From Microglena sp. YARC (Eukaryota > Chlorophyta > Chlorophyceae > Chlamydomonadales > Chlamydomonadaceae), in contig CM039462.1 of NCBI GenBank assembly GCA_022414725.1, forward strand, positions 39,346,376 to 39,410,375: a stretch of 64,000 nucleotides of DNA, in the 5' to 3' direction. Positions 1 through 11,614 of the stretch are shown piece by piece. Under the pieces are notes generated by a model. The model was not told the origin of the DNA. It worked only from the letters and a program-made list of their open reading frames with translations, and did not search any database. Position 1 is the first letter of the stretch. Every line of letters begins with the position of its first letter. Made by a program: the position numbers and the translations under genes.

Positions 1-1
1 T

Positions 2-743
2 TCATCCCAAGTCACCCCCATTCAAAAGGTACTAGAACAAAACTCAAATCAACAGGCACACAAACAAGCACAAAAAACATCCACCCAACCCAAACACCAA
101 CACAATACTAATCTCCAACAGCAAAGTAAAAAAAACCACCAACAACAACAACAAACTCGAAAAGAAGAAGTATTTAAAATACACGAAAATACGATGGAAG
201 AAGACTTTATTAACTTCTACACTGTATACGTTCCCGTTTATAAATGGAAAAAGAAATTATAATGTTTTGAAATTTAAGAACGGTAGCGAAGAACTAAATT
301 ATGATGAAAAAATATTAGACAATCCAAAAAGAATTCTAAACTTAATAAAAGATCAAAAAAAATATCCAATAGATGTACATGTTATATCTCCGAACTCATA
401 TACAAAAGAACAGTTAAAACTATCAAATGACACCAACCAACAAACCCAAAATAAATCCACCAACCAACAAAACCACCAAACAAAGACATCACACCAGAAA
501 TCAACTCCACCCACCAAAACACAACAACAACAAACAAAACTCGAAAATAAGAAGAAAAAAACTGGGAATTGGTGTACCTTTTTACATGTAGTCGGTGGAA
601 CAGTAAAATTAAACTCAAGTCGGAGACACGGAGAATTAAAATGTCTACGATTTCTGATCCATTACTGCATTACTTGCTTAAATAATGGGGATGGCTTTCG
701 TCTCCGGCTGTATTACAAATCTCATCGACCGGAAAGAAAATAA
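2..743 (+). CDS. AT-rich Q/N/T-rich protein fragment, 5' truncated
   Basis: The open frame from base 2 to about 262 ends in a Tyr/Lys-rich stretch (YVPVYKWKKKL). It continues without loss of character in the next frame from 267, which begins KFKNGSEELNYDEK. Together they form one protein with two low-complexity Gln/Asn/Thr/Lys tracts (around bases 60-160 and 420-540) and an ordinary-looking segment between them. The break is a single frameshift near 262. Where the real 3' end lies between about 600 and 743 is unclear. I do not recognise the family. The base composition is far more AT-rich than the RPB2 gene next to it, so this may be a different source of DNA or a fast-evolving viral gene. 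Confidence 0.4.
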
Positions 744-821
744 TAATTGTCCATGCTTTTTACGTTCCCCGATATCAGTTCCAATACGATACGGTATATC
801 TGAAAACCCAATATTAAAGAT

Positions 822-2499
822 CTACGCGTCCGTGACGAATCGAGTGGCGATGGCCATCGTCTCGACCTCCTGGACAAGCAGCTTGCTTGCGTACGGAATC
901 CTCAGCTCGTTGAACTCAGTCAGATTCTTGCAAGACTTGCAGTAGAACAGGTTGCTCTCAGGGTTAGCGTGAGCCATCATGCCACAGCACTTGCAGACGA
1001 AAACACGGTAGTTGTCAGAGCACTCCATGAACCGCTCCTTCAGGAACCCCATCGTTCCGTGTGCCCAGAGACACTCCATCTCCATCTCCCCTAAACGTAG
1101 ACCGCCATCACGAGCGCGACCCTCGGCAGGCTGGCGCGTCAGCAGCACCACAGGACCGTTTGCAGCACGAGAGTTGCCCGTCCACACAGCGCGACCGTTG
1201 CGACGAACGAAGAAGGTCCTCGTTCCGAGGCATGCGAACGCAGTAAACTCCATTCGAACCCACGATGCTTCCTTCGGCAATGAAGTCGCACTTGTCAGGT
1301 GCCCCAACAGATAAGGGCTGAGGAGGAGATCAGAGCTCTCAAATGACACGTTGCTGCTCGTAGACATCGACGACATCACCAGGCGTGCAACGAACCCGCT
1401 GATGCCACAAGGGTCCACCACAACAATCTCACCGGCGTGGAGTGCAAGGTGCATAAGACTGTCAACCTTTCTCCTGAGAACTCATCTCAATCTCGAGTGT
1501 ACCTGAGAACACCAGCATAAGCAGGCGGCGGCACGTCCCTGTCGAGTACCGAAATAAGAACTCCTTCCGAATCGGCTCATTGTGCAAGATGAACTCCGAT
1601 GCCTCGTGGAAGATGTCGTCATCGCAACCAAATTTCTTCCAAGTCGCTTCCCACCCAGGTACCTCTCTGGACGTGCTTCATAGGACTCTCGCACCGAGAA
1701 AGGTATCCGTGAGACACGAGCTGGCTGCACGAAATAAGCTCTGTCGAGGACTGGCCAACGGTAACCCACCGACTGCACACACAACCTGTGTTCCGGAGTA
1801 ACGACGATGTCCGTCGTGGGAGACGTCACGTGGTACAGAGGGCCGTTGTACGTGGGGTAGCCGTACAGCTCCTCCGGGGCGCAATACTCGATCTGACCAT
1901 CCCCCAAACGCAAAGATGCAAGCTTGTGCTCCAAGCGGAGCTTCCTTATGTTAACCCAACCCTCAGATGGTGAGAACTTCGTGGTCCGATGTCAGACAGT
2001 GAATCTTGTCAGCGACCATGTGCTTCAGGCGCTGGTAGTACGTAGGACACACGAAAATGGGTGTCGAGATTCGCTCGCCAGTCCGCGATTGTACATGATC
2101 TCGTCACCGTACCGACGCATACCAAGGGCTTCCAACTCGTCGGCGATGTCCTCGACGGTGCGGCCGTTGAATGGGGAAGCCGTCCCATGCCGGCGCCCCG
2201 CGAGTCCACATACCTTGCTCTCCAGAGCCTCCATAAGCTGCCCGATGGTCATGCGAGAGGGGATAGCGTGAGGGTTCATGATGATAGATGGCAGATCCCC
2301 GTTCTCGGTGAAGGGCAATGTCCTCCTCGCTGTAGAGCATCCCCGATGGTCCTTCTGACCGTGCCTCGAAGACACCTTGTCCCCCAACGGTGGGGACGCG
2401 GTCCGTTCGCAATCGGACCCTTTTGCGAACGTGTAACCCGTCGCCTGTCGTGTTGGTGAAGAATCTGTCGCCATGGCATTCCTGTCGATCACATGCTTA
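822..2499 (-). CDS. RPB2: DNA-directed RNA polymerase second-largest subunit (RPB2-like), C-terminal part, intein-containing
   Basis: This is the C-terminal third of the catalytic beta-type subunit of RNA polymerase, which NCLDVs encode for their own transcription. Reading the minus strand from the gap, I see the hybrid-binding domain motifs [47 protein letters not shown], then [11 protein letters not shown] and DKIH. After the intein come [40 protein letters not shown] and a C-terminal zinc finger (CKCC ... CKSC), ending in the clamp residues [15 protein letters not shown]. The N-terminal part is missing because the 1,000-N gap starts at 2,500. At least three one-base frameshifts break the extein: a compensating pair near 2,320-2,370 and one near 2,085. 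The motifs survive on both sides, so sequencing error is a real alternative to pseudogenisation. The family call is very secure; viral rather than host origin is inferred from the neighbours. Confidence 0.93.
1173..1998 (-). other. Intein inside RPB2 (about 275 residues)
   Basis: The extein sequence stops at DKIH and is followed at once by Cys and a typical intein start ([10 protein letters not shown], then GWVNIR), the N-terminal splicing block with nucleophile Cys1. About 70 residues on is the block-B signature with conserved His (VTPEHRLCV). The C-terminal end reads [15 protein letters not shown] followed by Ser, matching intein blocks F and G with terminal Asn and Ser as +1 nucleophile; the extein then resumes at SRAANGP. 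Between the splicing halves lies a region with one weak LAGLIDADG-like stretch ([11 protein letters not shown], then ALHAGE). A single-domain or decayed homing endonuclease is therefore possible. Frameshifts lie near 1,960, near 1,610 and near 1,470. Insertion just before the Ser of the RA-GPV-LLTRQP motif puts it in the catalytic heart of the subunit. Confidence 0.85.
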
Positions 2500-3499
2500 N
2501 NNNNNNNNNNNNNNNNNNNNNNNNNNNNNNNNNNNNNNNNNNNNNNNNNNNNNNNNNNNNNNNNNNNNNNNNNNNNNNNNNNNNNNNNNNNNNNNNNNNN
2601 NNNNNNNNNNNNNNNNNNNNNNNNNNNNNNNNNNNNNNNNNNNNNNNNNNNNNNNNNNNNNNNNNNNNNNNNNNNNNNNNNNNNNNNNNNNNNNNNNNNN
2701 NNNNNNNNNNNNNNNNNNNNNNNNNNNNNNNNNNNNNNNNNNNNNNNNNNNNNNNNNNNNNNNNNNNNNNNNNNNNNNNNNNNNNNNNNNNNNNNNNNNN
2801 NNNNNNNNNNNNNNNNNNNNNNNNNNNNNNNNNNNNNNNNNNNNNNNNNNNNNNNNNNNNNNNNNNNNNNNNNNNNNNNNNNNNNNNNNNNNNNNNNNNN
2901 NNNNNNNNNNNNNNNNNNNNNNNNNNNNNNNNNNNNNNNNNNNNNNNNNNNNNNNNNNNNNNNNNNNNNNNNNNNNNNNNNNNNNNNNNNNNNNNNNNNN
3001 NNNNNNNNNNNNNNNNNNNNNNNNNNNNNNNNNNNNNNNNNNNNNNNNNNNNNNNNNNNNNNNNNNNNNNNNNNNNNNNNNNNNNNNNNNNNNNNNNNNN
3101 NNNNNNNNNNNNNNNNNNNNNNNNNNNNNNNNNNNNNNNNNNNNNNNNNNNNNNNNNNNNNNNNNNNNNNNNNNNNNNNNNNNNNNNNNNNNNNNNNNNN
3201 NNNNNNNNNNNNNNNNNNNNNNNNNNNNNNNNNNNNNNNNNNNNNNNNNNNNNNNNNNNNNNNNNNNNNNNNNNNNNNNNNNNNNNNNNNNNNNNNNNNN
3301 NNNNNNNNNNNNNNNNNNNNNNNNNNNNNNNNNNNNNNNNNNNNNNNNNNNNNNNNNNNNNNNNNNNNNNNNNNNNNNNNNNNNNNNNNNNNNNNNNNNN
3401 NNNNNNNNNNNNNNNNNNNNNNNNNNNNNNNNNNNNNNNNNNNNNNNNNNNNNNNNNNNNNNNNNNNNNNNNNNNNNNNNNNNNNNNNNNNNNNNNNNN
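2500..3499. other. Assembly gap, exactly 1,000 N
   Basis: A run of 1,000 undetermined bases, a conventional fixed-size scaffold gap. It truncates RPB2 on its left. True size and linkage across it are unknown. Confidence 0.99.
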
Positions 3500-5450
3500 A
3501 CCCGCAGAGATACCTAAAACCATAAAACCCTAAACCTAAAACCCAGTAGGATTGTACAAAAATAAGGATCCACGCATTCAGTCCTTTTCATGGAGCAACT
3601 TCTATTGACATGAATTTGATCAACGTGCTTCGCAAATGCGAGTCGGATGCAAGAGACAGTGCGCTCCAAGCAACCAGGCGATGACGTGCGGAAAGTATTT
3701 ACGCTCGCTCCAATGCTACGATGAATTCATGAGTGCTACATTGAAGAATAAATGCCGAAAGTTCTCTCGATCGTCGAGCGCACCCGTACATCCACGCGCA
3801 ATAGTCGACATAGACATGCGCAGTCATGCCCAACAAGGATCATAGATTGACGCAGACGTCCGTTTGTTCGTCAAGCGTTTCAAGAAGCTCGCAAAGTACT
3901 GGTCTCCACAAAATCGAATCACTCAGTGCGTCGTCTTGAGAAACAAAAACTGCGCGAGGCATCCCAGGCACTGGAAGCACGGTGTGGCAGCCCTCGTCGT
4001 CCCATGACGTTGACGCACCCTGCATCCATACACCGTCGAAGGAACTGCTGACAACCCAACCCGAGCAGATAGATCATCGTGACGACATTACCTAAAACGA
4101 TCCAGTGAATTAGCGATGAGGCGGCATCACGAGAACGCTGAGGAGGATTCCATTTTAATAGTATAATATACTCATCGGATTACTCGTACTAATGGATTAC
4201 ATCATACTACCACAGCAGGATGGTAATGTACGCTCACAGAAGCCAGAAGGGAGACCCTCCTGCGTGGCAGGTAGCGTAACCGTCAAAAGAACGGCAAGGT
4301 AAACCGAGGGCTGCGAGCTGTCGACCGAGAGCTGGTGAGCGCCTCTCGACAGATACAAGAATATTATGGAGACAGCGCTCAACGAAGGAATGCCGAAGTA
4401 AAAGACGAACAGGAGGAACGTTGAAGAAGGAGTATCGACGCCGCGGGCCCTACCGAAGGAGGTACTACACACACAAAACAACGCGATTTCGGCAGACGAT
4501 CCGCGAGTCCTGGATGATAGCTCCACCACACACGGATGACCTGGCGCCTGCTCGAAGGGCTCCAAGACCCCACAATTGGAGACGTCGGATGGCCCTCAAC
4601 AATCCCCACCGGATCGCGCGAGCTCGATTGCGCGAACCACGCACTTGCTATTGGAAGCGGCTTTTGGCATGCTTTGCGCGACAAGTACGACGTGGAAGCA
4701 CAGAACGGCAAGTGGAGCAAACATGGACCACTCGAGGCAGGGACCGGTGCCCTCGGCATCGGGTCGCTGCGAATAGCTGGACAACGAGAAAACCGGACGA
4801 ATAACAAACAAGCTGGTCTTCCGTGCCAAGGCGCCGGCCAGAACTCTAACCGCATCGCAGAATCGGCCTGCACACACCCACAGAGAGGTTGAGGACAGCT
4901 GACGCCACACAGCAGAACAGAGATTAAGTTGAAGCAAGTTGCTAGGGGCTGAGAAATGATGTCTGATTATGAACAATACGTGGACGCAAGATGGATATCC
5001 ATACTTAGGTAACGCAGAGGGTTGATGGAACAATCGACTCCGCAACAGTACATTGTAGAAACATAGTTCCCAGTGACACCGCGCGATGACTCTGAAGAGT
5101 TCACCATGCCGAAGTCGGCGCTCGTGTTCCTCCTGGCGGCACGGGACTTGCTCAATTGGATGCGAACTGGAGACGTCCAACTCCCGAGATTCTGGTGTGA
5201 CGATGAAGAGCAAGACCACGAAGGACTGAAGGTCAATGGTGTGCAACGTCAACTCTGGAAAAGAGAGCAATTATAGTTACAAAGTGCGGGATGCAAGCGA
5301 AGTTTATCAATGGCAAAGTCAGGACATCAAGAAACAATGGACATGCGTACAAGCAAGCAGGAGATGGCGTATTGCAGAACGGTTCGGTATCATAAGCAGA
5401 TATTCATCAAACCAACGGGACAATGGTCAACATTATCAGCAGGTCAGAGG
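3500..5450. other. No confident gene
   Basis: I see no recognisable gene here. Short overlapping frames exist on both strands, for example minus 3,840-4,025, and plus 4,536-4,892 with an ordinary amino-acid mix (LRDKYDVEAQNGKWSKHGPL). Plus 5,073-5,276 may be an upstream part of the D5 gene that follows, fragmented by frameshifts. The first 50 bases after the gap contain a few degenerate CCCTAAA-like units, too few to call telomeric. Confidence 0.5.
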
Positions 5451-5479
5451 ATGACCAGCTGACTTGTCGTCATGCTTCA

Positions 5480-6840
5480 TCAATATGCATACGAATTCTC
5501 AAAAGGAAGATAACACTCATGAGGGCAACGGCAGTGTAATGAACCTATCGAATCTTGCCCGTGTGCCTACAGTGCTCTGCGACTATGAAGAATATGTCAA
5601 CAAGTCGTTGAAGCACAACCCGGAGACGTACAAGATGCTGCGGATGCACCCTATCGCGGAGAAGAGCTGTGTCGAGTACATGCGGTTCCTGACAGAAGAG
5701 GAGAGCATGCCACAGTACACAGTCGACAAGGATCTACTGTCGTTCTCGAACGGAGTTCTTTGTCTGTCTGACATGCGGTTCGTCCCTATGACGTGACACT
5801 TCGAGCGTGATGGGGAAAGGTTGCTCGCCACCATTGTCGACTGCGACTACACCTGCATCCTACCGACACGCCGATCATCGACAAGATCCTGGAGACAAAC
5901 TTCGATGGAGAAAGTTGCGTCGATGTTTTTTATGCGATGGTCGGCCGGCTGGTTCTTCGAAGTTGGCAAACACGACGACTGCAAGTGATGCCATACATGA
6001 TCGGCGTCGGTGGTACGGCAAGTCTGTCCTGCTGAATACCATCACATCGTGCTTCGCTGAAGATGCTGTTGGCAATCTCTCAGCAAGCGAGAGGAAGTGT
6101 TTGGTTCAGCAAACATCTTCGACAAGAGGTCGTCGTGGGATGTGACATGCCGGCTGAATGAGCAGCTGTATCCGCAAAGTCCTCGTTCCAGAGCATGACT
6201 TCTGGCGATCGCTTGAAATCCCGAGGAAAAAGGAGAAGGCCGTGTTCATCAAGTGGAAACGCCTATCATTATCGCGAGCAACTACAGCCGGACTACAAGG
6301 AACTGGTGACAACATTGGGCGCGCATCGTCTCCTTCCGCTTTCGACGTCGCTGTACCAAAGGCAGAGCGCGACTATGGCCTCAAGGCTAAGAAATGGAGA
6401 CTGGAGAGATTGCCAACTTTATCCACCGTGCCCTGGTTGAGTACGATGCCCGCTGCGGAAGCGCATTCGGAGACTTCTGGACGGCTGTTCCACCCATCAT
6501 GATCGACTGGCAGAGCCGCCTCGCTGTTGCAAACGAACAAGCTTCCACGAGTTCTTTGAGCATGTGACAATGAAGATCGCCAATACAAGATCGAGACATC
6601 GAGGGAGCCACGAACTGCTGAGTACGTTAAAACGGTGTACAAGAACGTAATGAATTGCACGTTTGAGAAGGACGCCGTGTGTTCCAACGCTTCGGTTTCA
6701 GGTTTCAGACACCAAGGTGAATGTGTGCAAGTCATGCTCCAATGTGTCTGGCAAGGATGCTGTGTTGAGTACTCAGCAACCAACCGTGCCCAGCGTTGGT
6801 CATCGTCAACATGAATCTGTCTTCTGATCGGATTCGGTGA
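5480..6840 (+). pseudogene. D5-like SF3 helicase-primase, frameshifted
   Basis: This is the replicative D5-type helicase of large DNA viruses, an SF3 AAA+ hexameric ATPase that unwinds the fork with its primase partner. Visible pieces in order: a D5_N-type segment (plus 5,464-5,796) with LLSFSNGVLCLSDMRFV; then TPIIDKILETNFDGESC; then Walker A in VMPYMIGVGGTGKSVLLN (about 5,985-6,040); a Walker-B-like VVGCDMP (6,128-6,150); and motif C around TPIIIASNYS (6,262-6,295). The C-terminal part runs VKTVYKNVMNCTFEKDA (6,625-6,680) with a Cys-rich tail (CKSCSNVSG). Each piece lies in a different frame, so at least seven indels are needed. This is either error-rich sequence or a decayed copy. The same C-terminal segment reappears inverted at 10,165-10,460, and the Walker A segment is duplicated at 9,970-10,075. 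Confidence 0.85.
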
Positions 6841-7189
6841 TGACATTATCTTCGATCCATTATTCCATTGATTCATTTTCTTAACTCCACCCAGACTCAA
6901 GGCATGTTTATATATTTGTAAACATAGTTAATGATCGATGTCTTGGACAATGGAATCAAGAATTATATCGCGGGTAAAGTAACCGACCACGCTGTGTCAC
7001 ACAGTTTCCAAACATTAGCTGTCTTCTCGAATGATTGACAGATTCATGACCAAGGCAGAACATTTTTGATATTGAGAAACATATTGATGGATAATTGGAA
7101 ATCAGGAGATGATTGATGTGATGGGTGATATGACTTGAATATTTGGAATAGTTGAGGACTTGGCATTGGAATATTGAATATTGAATCAG
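6841..7189. other. Degenerate leader of the tandem array
   Basis: No gene. The stretch contains scrambled partial copies of the 200-bp unit that follows (fragments of GATGACATTATC and AACATAGTTGATG), consistent with a decayed or badly called array edge. Confidence 0.55.
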
Positions 7190-9975
7190 AGAATTATATC
7201 AAATATGTAACCGGCAGAAACAGTTTTGATATTTGAGAAACATAGTTGATGATCGTATTGAATTGGTCAGCATTGCGGAGAATTATATCAAATATGTAAC
7301 CGTCATTGTCAACATTAAGCTGTCTTCTGATGGTGATACATTATCTTTCTATTCCATTGATTCCCATGGTTCTGGATACTCAAGGAGAAACATGTTTTGA
7401 TAATTTGGAAACATAGTTGATGGAATCTGAAGAATCCCGTACCCAGGCTTCTCCGTGAATGGTCATGGAAAGGCAGAACATCATAGTTGATGAATTGATG
7501 GTCTTGAAATAAACATTGGAATCAAGAATATATCAAATATGTAACCGTACCAGCGCGTGGTCATTGTCAAACATTAAGCTGTCTTCTGATGGTGATGACA
7601 TTATCTTTCTATTCCATTGATTCATGGTTTCTGTACTCAAGGCAGAAACATGTTTTGATATTTGAGAAACATAGTTGATGGATCTGATTGATGTGGTCTT
7701 GAATATTGGAATCATTGGAATCAGGAGAATTATATCAAATATGTAACGTACCCAGCGCGTGGTCATTTGTCAACATGAATCTGTCTTCTGATGGTGATGA
7801 CATTATCTTTCTATTCCATTGATTCCATGGTTTCTGTACTCAAGGCAGAACATGTTTTGATATTTGAGAAACATAGTTGATGGATCTGATTGATGGTTTG
7901 AATATTGGAATCATTGGAATCAGGAGAATATATCATGATCATATGTAACCGTAGCGCCCGTGTGGTCATGTCAACATGAATCTGTCTTCTGATGGTGATA
8001 CATTATCTTTTCTATTCATTGATTCCATGTTTCTGTACTCAAGCAGAAACATGTTTGATATTGAGAAAACATAGTTGATGGATCTGATGATGGTCTTGAA
8101 TATTGGAATCATTGGAATCAGGAAGAATTATATCAAATATGTAACCGTACCCAGCGCGTGGTCATTGTCAACATGAAGCTGTCTTCTGATGGTGATGACA
8201 TTATCTTTCTATTCCATTGATTCCATGGTTTCTGTACTCAAGGCAGAAAACATGTTTTGATATTGAGAAACATAGTTGATGGATCTGATTGATGTCTTGA
8301 ATATTGGAATCATTGGAATCAGGAGAATTATATCAAATATGTAACCGTACCCAGCGCGTGGTCATTGTCAAATTAAGCTGTCTTCTGATGGTGATGACAT
8401 TATCTTTCATATTGATCCTGATTCCTCAAGGCAGAAACAATTGAGAAACCATAGTTGATGGATCTGATCTTGAATATTGGAATCAATTGGAATCAGGAGA
8501 ATTATATCAATATGTAAACGTACCCAATTGTTGAATAGGTGAGAGTTTCTGTAAAGGCATATTTTGAGAAACATAGTGATGGATCTGATTGATGGTCTTG
8601 AATATCATTGGAGGAGAATTATATCAAATATGAACCGTAATTGTCATTCTGTCTTCTGATGTGATGACATTATTTCATTCATGGGTTTGTACTCAAGGCA
8701 GAAACATGTTTGATATTTGAGAAAACATAGTTGATGATCTGATTGATGGTCTTGAATATTGGAATCATTGGAATCAGAGAATATATCAAATATGTAACGT
8801 ACCAGCGCGTGGTCATTGTCAACATTAAGCTGTCTTCTGATGGTGATGACATTATCTTTCTATTCCATTGATCCATGGTTTCTGTACTCAAGGCAGAAAA
8901 TGTTTTGATATTTGAGAAACATAGTTGATGGATCTGATTTCTTGAATATTGGAATCATTGAATCAGGAGAATTATATCAAATATGTAACGTATGGTCATT
9001 GTCAACATAATCTGTCTTCTGATGGATGACATTATCTTTCTATTCCATTGATTCCATGATTCTGTACTCAAGGCAGAAACATGTTTGATATTTGAGAAAC
9101 ATAGTTGATGGATCTGATTGATGGTCTGAATTTGGAATCATTGGAATCAGGAGAATTATAATCAATATGTAACCGTACCCAGCGCGTGGTCATTGTAACA
9201 TTAAGCTGTCTTCTGATGGTGATGACATTATCTTTCTATCCATTGATTCCATGGTTCTGTACTCAAGGCAGAAACATGTTTTGATATTTGAGAAAAAGTT
9301 GATGGATCTGATTGATGGTCTTGAATATTGGAATCATTGGAATCAGGAGAATTATATCAAATATGTAACCGTACCAGCGCGTGGTCATTGTCAACATTAA
9401 GCTGGTCTTCTGATGGTGATGACATATCTTTCTATTCATTGATTCCATGGTTTCTGTACTCAAGCAGAAACATGTTTTGATATTTGAGAAACATAGTTGA
9501 TGGATCTGATTGATGGTCTTGAATATTGGAATCATTGGAATCAGGAGAATTATATCAAATATGTAACCGTACCCAGCGCGTGGTCATTGTCAACATTAAG
9601 CTGTCTTCTGATGGTGATGACATTATCTTTCTATTCCATTGATTCCATGGTTTCTGTACTCAAGGCAGAAACATGTTTTGATATTTGAGAAACATAGTTG
9701 ATGGATCTGATTGATGGTCTTGAATATTGGAATCATTGGAATCAGGAGAATTATATCAAATATGTAACCGTACCCAGCGCGTGGTCATTGTCAACATGAA
9801 TCTGTCTTCTGATGGTGATGACATTATCTTTCTATTCCATTGATTCCATGGTTTCTGTACTCAAGGCAGAAACATGTTTTGATATTTGAGAAACATAGTT
9901 GATGGATCTGATTGATGGTCTTGAATATTGGAATCATTGGAATCAGGAGAATTATATCAAATATGTAACCGTGCC
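7190..9975 (+). repeat. Tandem array, about 13 copies of a 200-bp unit
   Basis: Each unit contains AGCGCGTGGTCATTGTCAAC, then CTGTCTTCTGATGGTGATGA, a CCATTGATTCCATGG box, CTCAAGGCAGAAACATG and ATTGGAATCATTGGAATCAG. The GGTGATGACATTATC box recurs near 7,326, 7,590, 7,794, 7,994, 8,192, 8,391, 8,660, 8,842, 9,024, 9,222, 9,416, 9,612 and 9,816. The start of the unit encodes the last residues of the D5/GIY-YIG C-terminal segment (NRAQRVVIVNIKLSSDG). The array therefore grew from a gene 3' end plus downstream DNA. Units on the left differ mainly by one-base indels, while those at 9,500-9,960 are nearly identical. That gradient looks like falling read quality. Confidence 0.9.
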
Positions 9976-10110
9976 CATAGGTGGTACGGGCAAGTCTGTA
10001 CTGCTGAATACCATCACATCGTGCTTCGCTGAAGATGCTGTTGGCAATCTCTCAAGCAAGGGAGAGGAAGTCTTCTTTTACGATTTACAAAGTCTGAATA
10101 TATCTCGATG
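9970..10110 (+). pseudogene. Duplicated D5 Walker A segment
   Basis: About 105 bp encode GGTGKSVLLNTITSCFAEDA and GNLSS, matching 5,990-6,090 almost exactly. The segment is fused in frame to the last unit of the tandem array at GTAACCGTGCCC. It is followed by unrelated AT-rich sequence, so this is a rearrangement fragment and not a gene. Confidence 0.8.
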
Positions 10111-10164
10111 TGTAAAAACAGTTAACCAAACGAGCCAAATATTCAATACACGTATGACTCATTT

Positions 10165-11398
10165 TCAGCTGGTCTCATACTCATCAATCTCATCACCATC
10201 ACAAGACAGCTTAATGTTGACGATGACCACACGCTGGGCACGGTTGGTTGCTGAGTACTCAGCACAGCATCCTTTGCCAGACACCTTGGAGCATGACTTG
10301 CAAACATTCACCTTGGTGTCTGAACACCTGAAACCGAAGCGTTGGAACACACCGGCGTCCTTCTCAAACGTGCAATTCATTACGTTCTTGTACACCGTTT
10401 TGAACGTACTCAGCAGTGTCGTGGCTCCCTCGATGTGTTCGATTCTATACTGATGAGAGACTTCTCCATTCAGGACTTTTGCAACCTCTCTCTCGATTCG
10501 ACGAGATTCTCAGGATATACGCGGCACTCGCGCATCAGTTTCTCCATGTCGGCAGCATTTTCAGCAGGGGTAGACTCTCCGCGATAACCACAGAACGCCG
10601 TGAATCCGTCGAATACTTCCTGCATGGATACGAACTTCTGTCCGGTATCTGTCACAGACATTGCAAACCTTTTGATCTTGTCGTGTTTCTTGAGGTCTGG
10701 GAATTGGACTGCAGAATCGGAAAACGCCTCTTCAAAATGTATCTGACTTGCTTTGCCCCCAGGTCTTTGAGTACTGCGAGGGTCTTGTTGGCGGTCGTTT
10801 TTCCTTCAACATACGTCTGAATGCGTCGCATCTGTCTGTTTCACCACTTTTTCAGAGAGTTCATCGATGTTTGCAGCGACGAATTCGATCACAGAGGGGA
10901 CCTGTGTGTTTGATTTGCATCGACTACATTCTGCATGATCTCTGTGCACAGATGCGCGACGATTCCTTCTCTTTCCACGGTGTCCTCGTGGTCTTCCTCG
11001 CGCACCTCTGTATCTGACTCGTCGGATGTGGCATCGCCGTTTGCTTCTGCGCGTTTCCACAGGAATTTATGATACATCGCGGCCTGCATCTGCAGCACCA
11101 CAGTCGGAAACATCGACTGATCAATTTCAAAGTATTCTGTGCCGATGTCTTTTCTTTCGATCACATCGTCATTGTAACGGAGCATGTTCAGTAGGCATTT
11201 TTCGGCTTCCCTCGACTTGTTGCGCTGTACGCCAATGGCAAAGACCATCTGCGATCCGTTTGGATAATTCGATAATCTCTTGTGGAACGGTTTTGTTGTG
11301 TGCCCGATCTTGATGATTACCTCATCGGATGTGAGTGTGTGCGTTACAAACTCGCGCTCGATGATACCGTACACAACGTTTGATGTCCTGTGTGCCAT
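10165..11398 (-). CDS. GIY-YIG-like (T5orf172-type) protein with D5-derived Cys-rich tail, frameshifted
   Basis: The start is ATG at 11,398 (MAHRTSNVVYGI). Residues 8-75 carry the GIY-YIG-superfamily pattern of T5orf172/MUG113 proteins common in large viruses: VVYGIIE, then IIKIGHTTKPFHKRLSNYPN, FAIGVQ, and a Glu in SREAEKCLLNML. These domains are nucleases by family; activity here is inferred. An acidic linker follows (DATSDESDTEVREEDHED). After about 10,889 the frame breaks, and a further 200 or so residues continue in shifting frames, ending in KTVYKNVMNCTFEKDAGVFQ and CKSCSKVSGKGCCAEYSA with stop at 10,165. That tail equals the D5 C-terminal end at 6,625-6,800. Either this is one long gene or a fusion created by the local inverted duplication. 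The N-terminal domain is secure; the gene extent is not. Confidence 0.7.
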
Positions 11399-11614
11399 CG
11401 AATGATACAGTTGTTCTCAAATAAATCGTATTGTTGATGATTACGTTTACACCATATTCCTCCTCTTTCGACCGGAAGCTACCTAGAAGCTACCCAATAA
11501 GATTCTCAGGATCTACTTGCTCGCGCGCGCGAAGATAATGTGTGTGCGATGGCCATGTTGCAGTATGTCCGCTTTAACATTTCACAATACATGCTGATCC
11601 AAATGAACTGCTAC

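Noticed and set aside
2390..3533. Long frames across the first N gap
   Set aside because: They exist only because N is read as any codon; the real sequence is unknown.
3515..3545. Telomere-like CCCTAAA units after the gap
   Set aside because: Only two or three degenerate units, in the interior; not a telomere.
4596..5270. Minus-strand frame of 224 codons
   Set aside because: Opposite a likely coding plus strand near D5, rich in Ser/Leu/His without any domain-like pattern.
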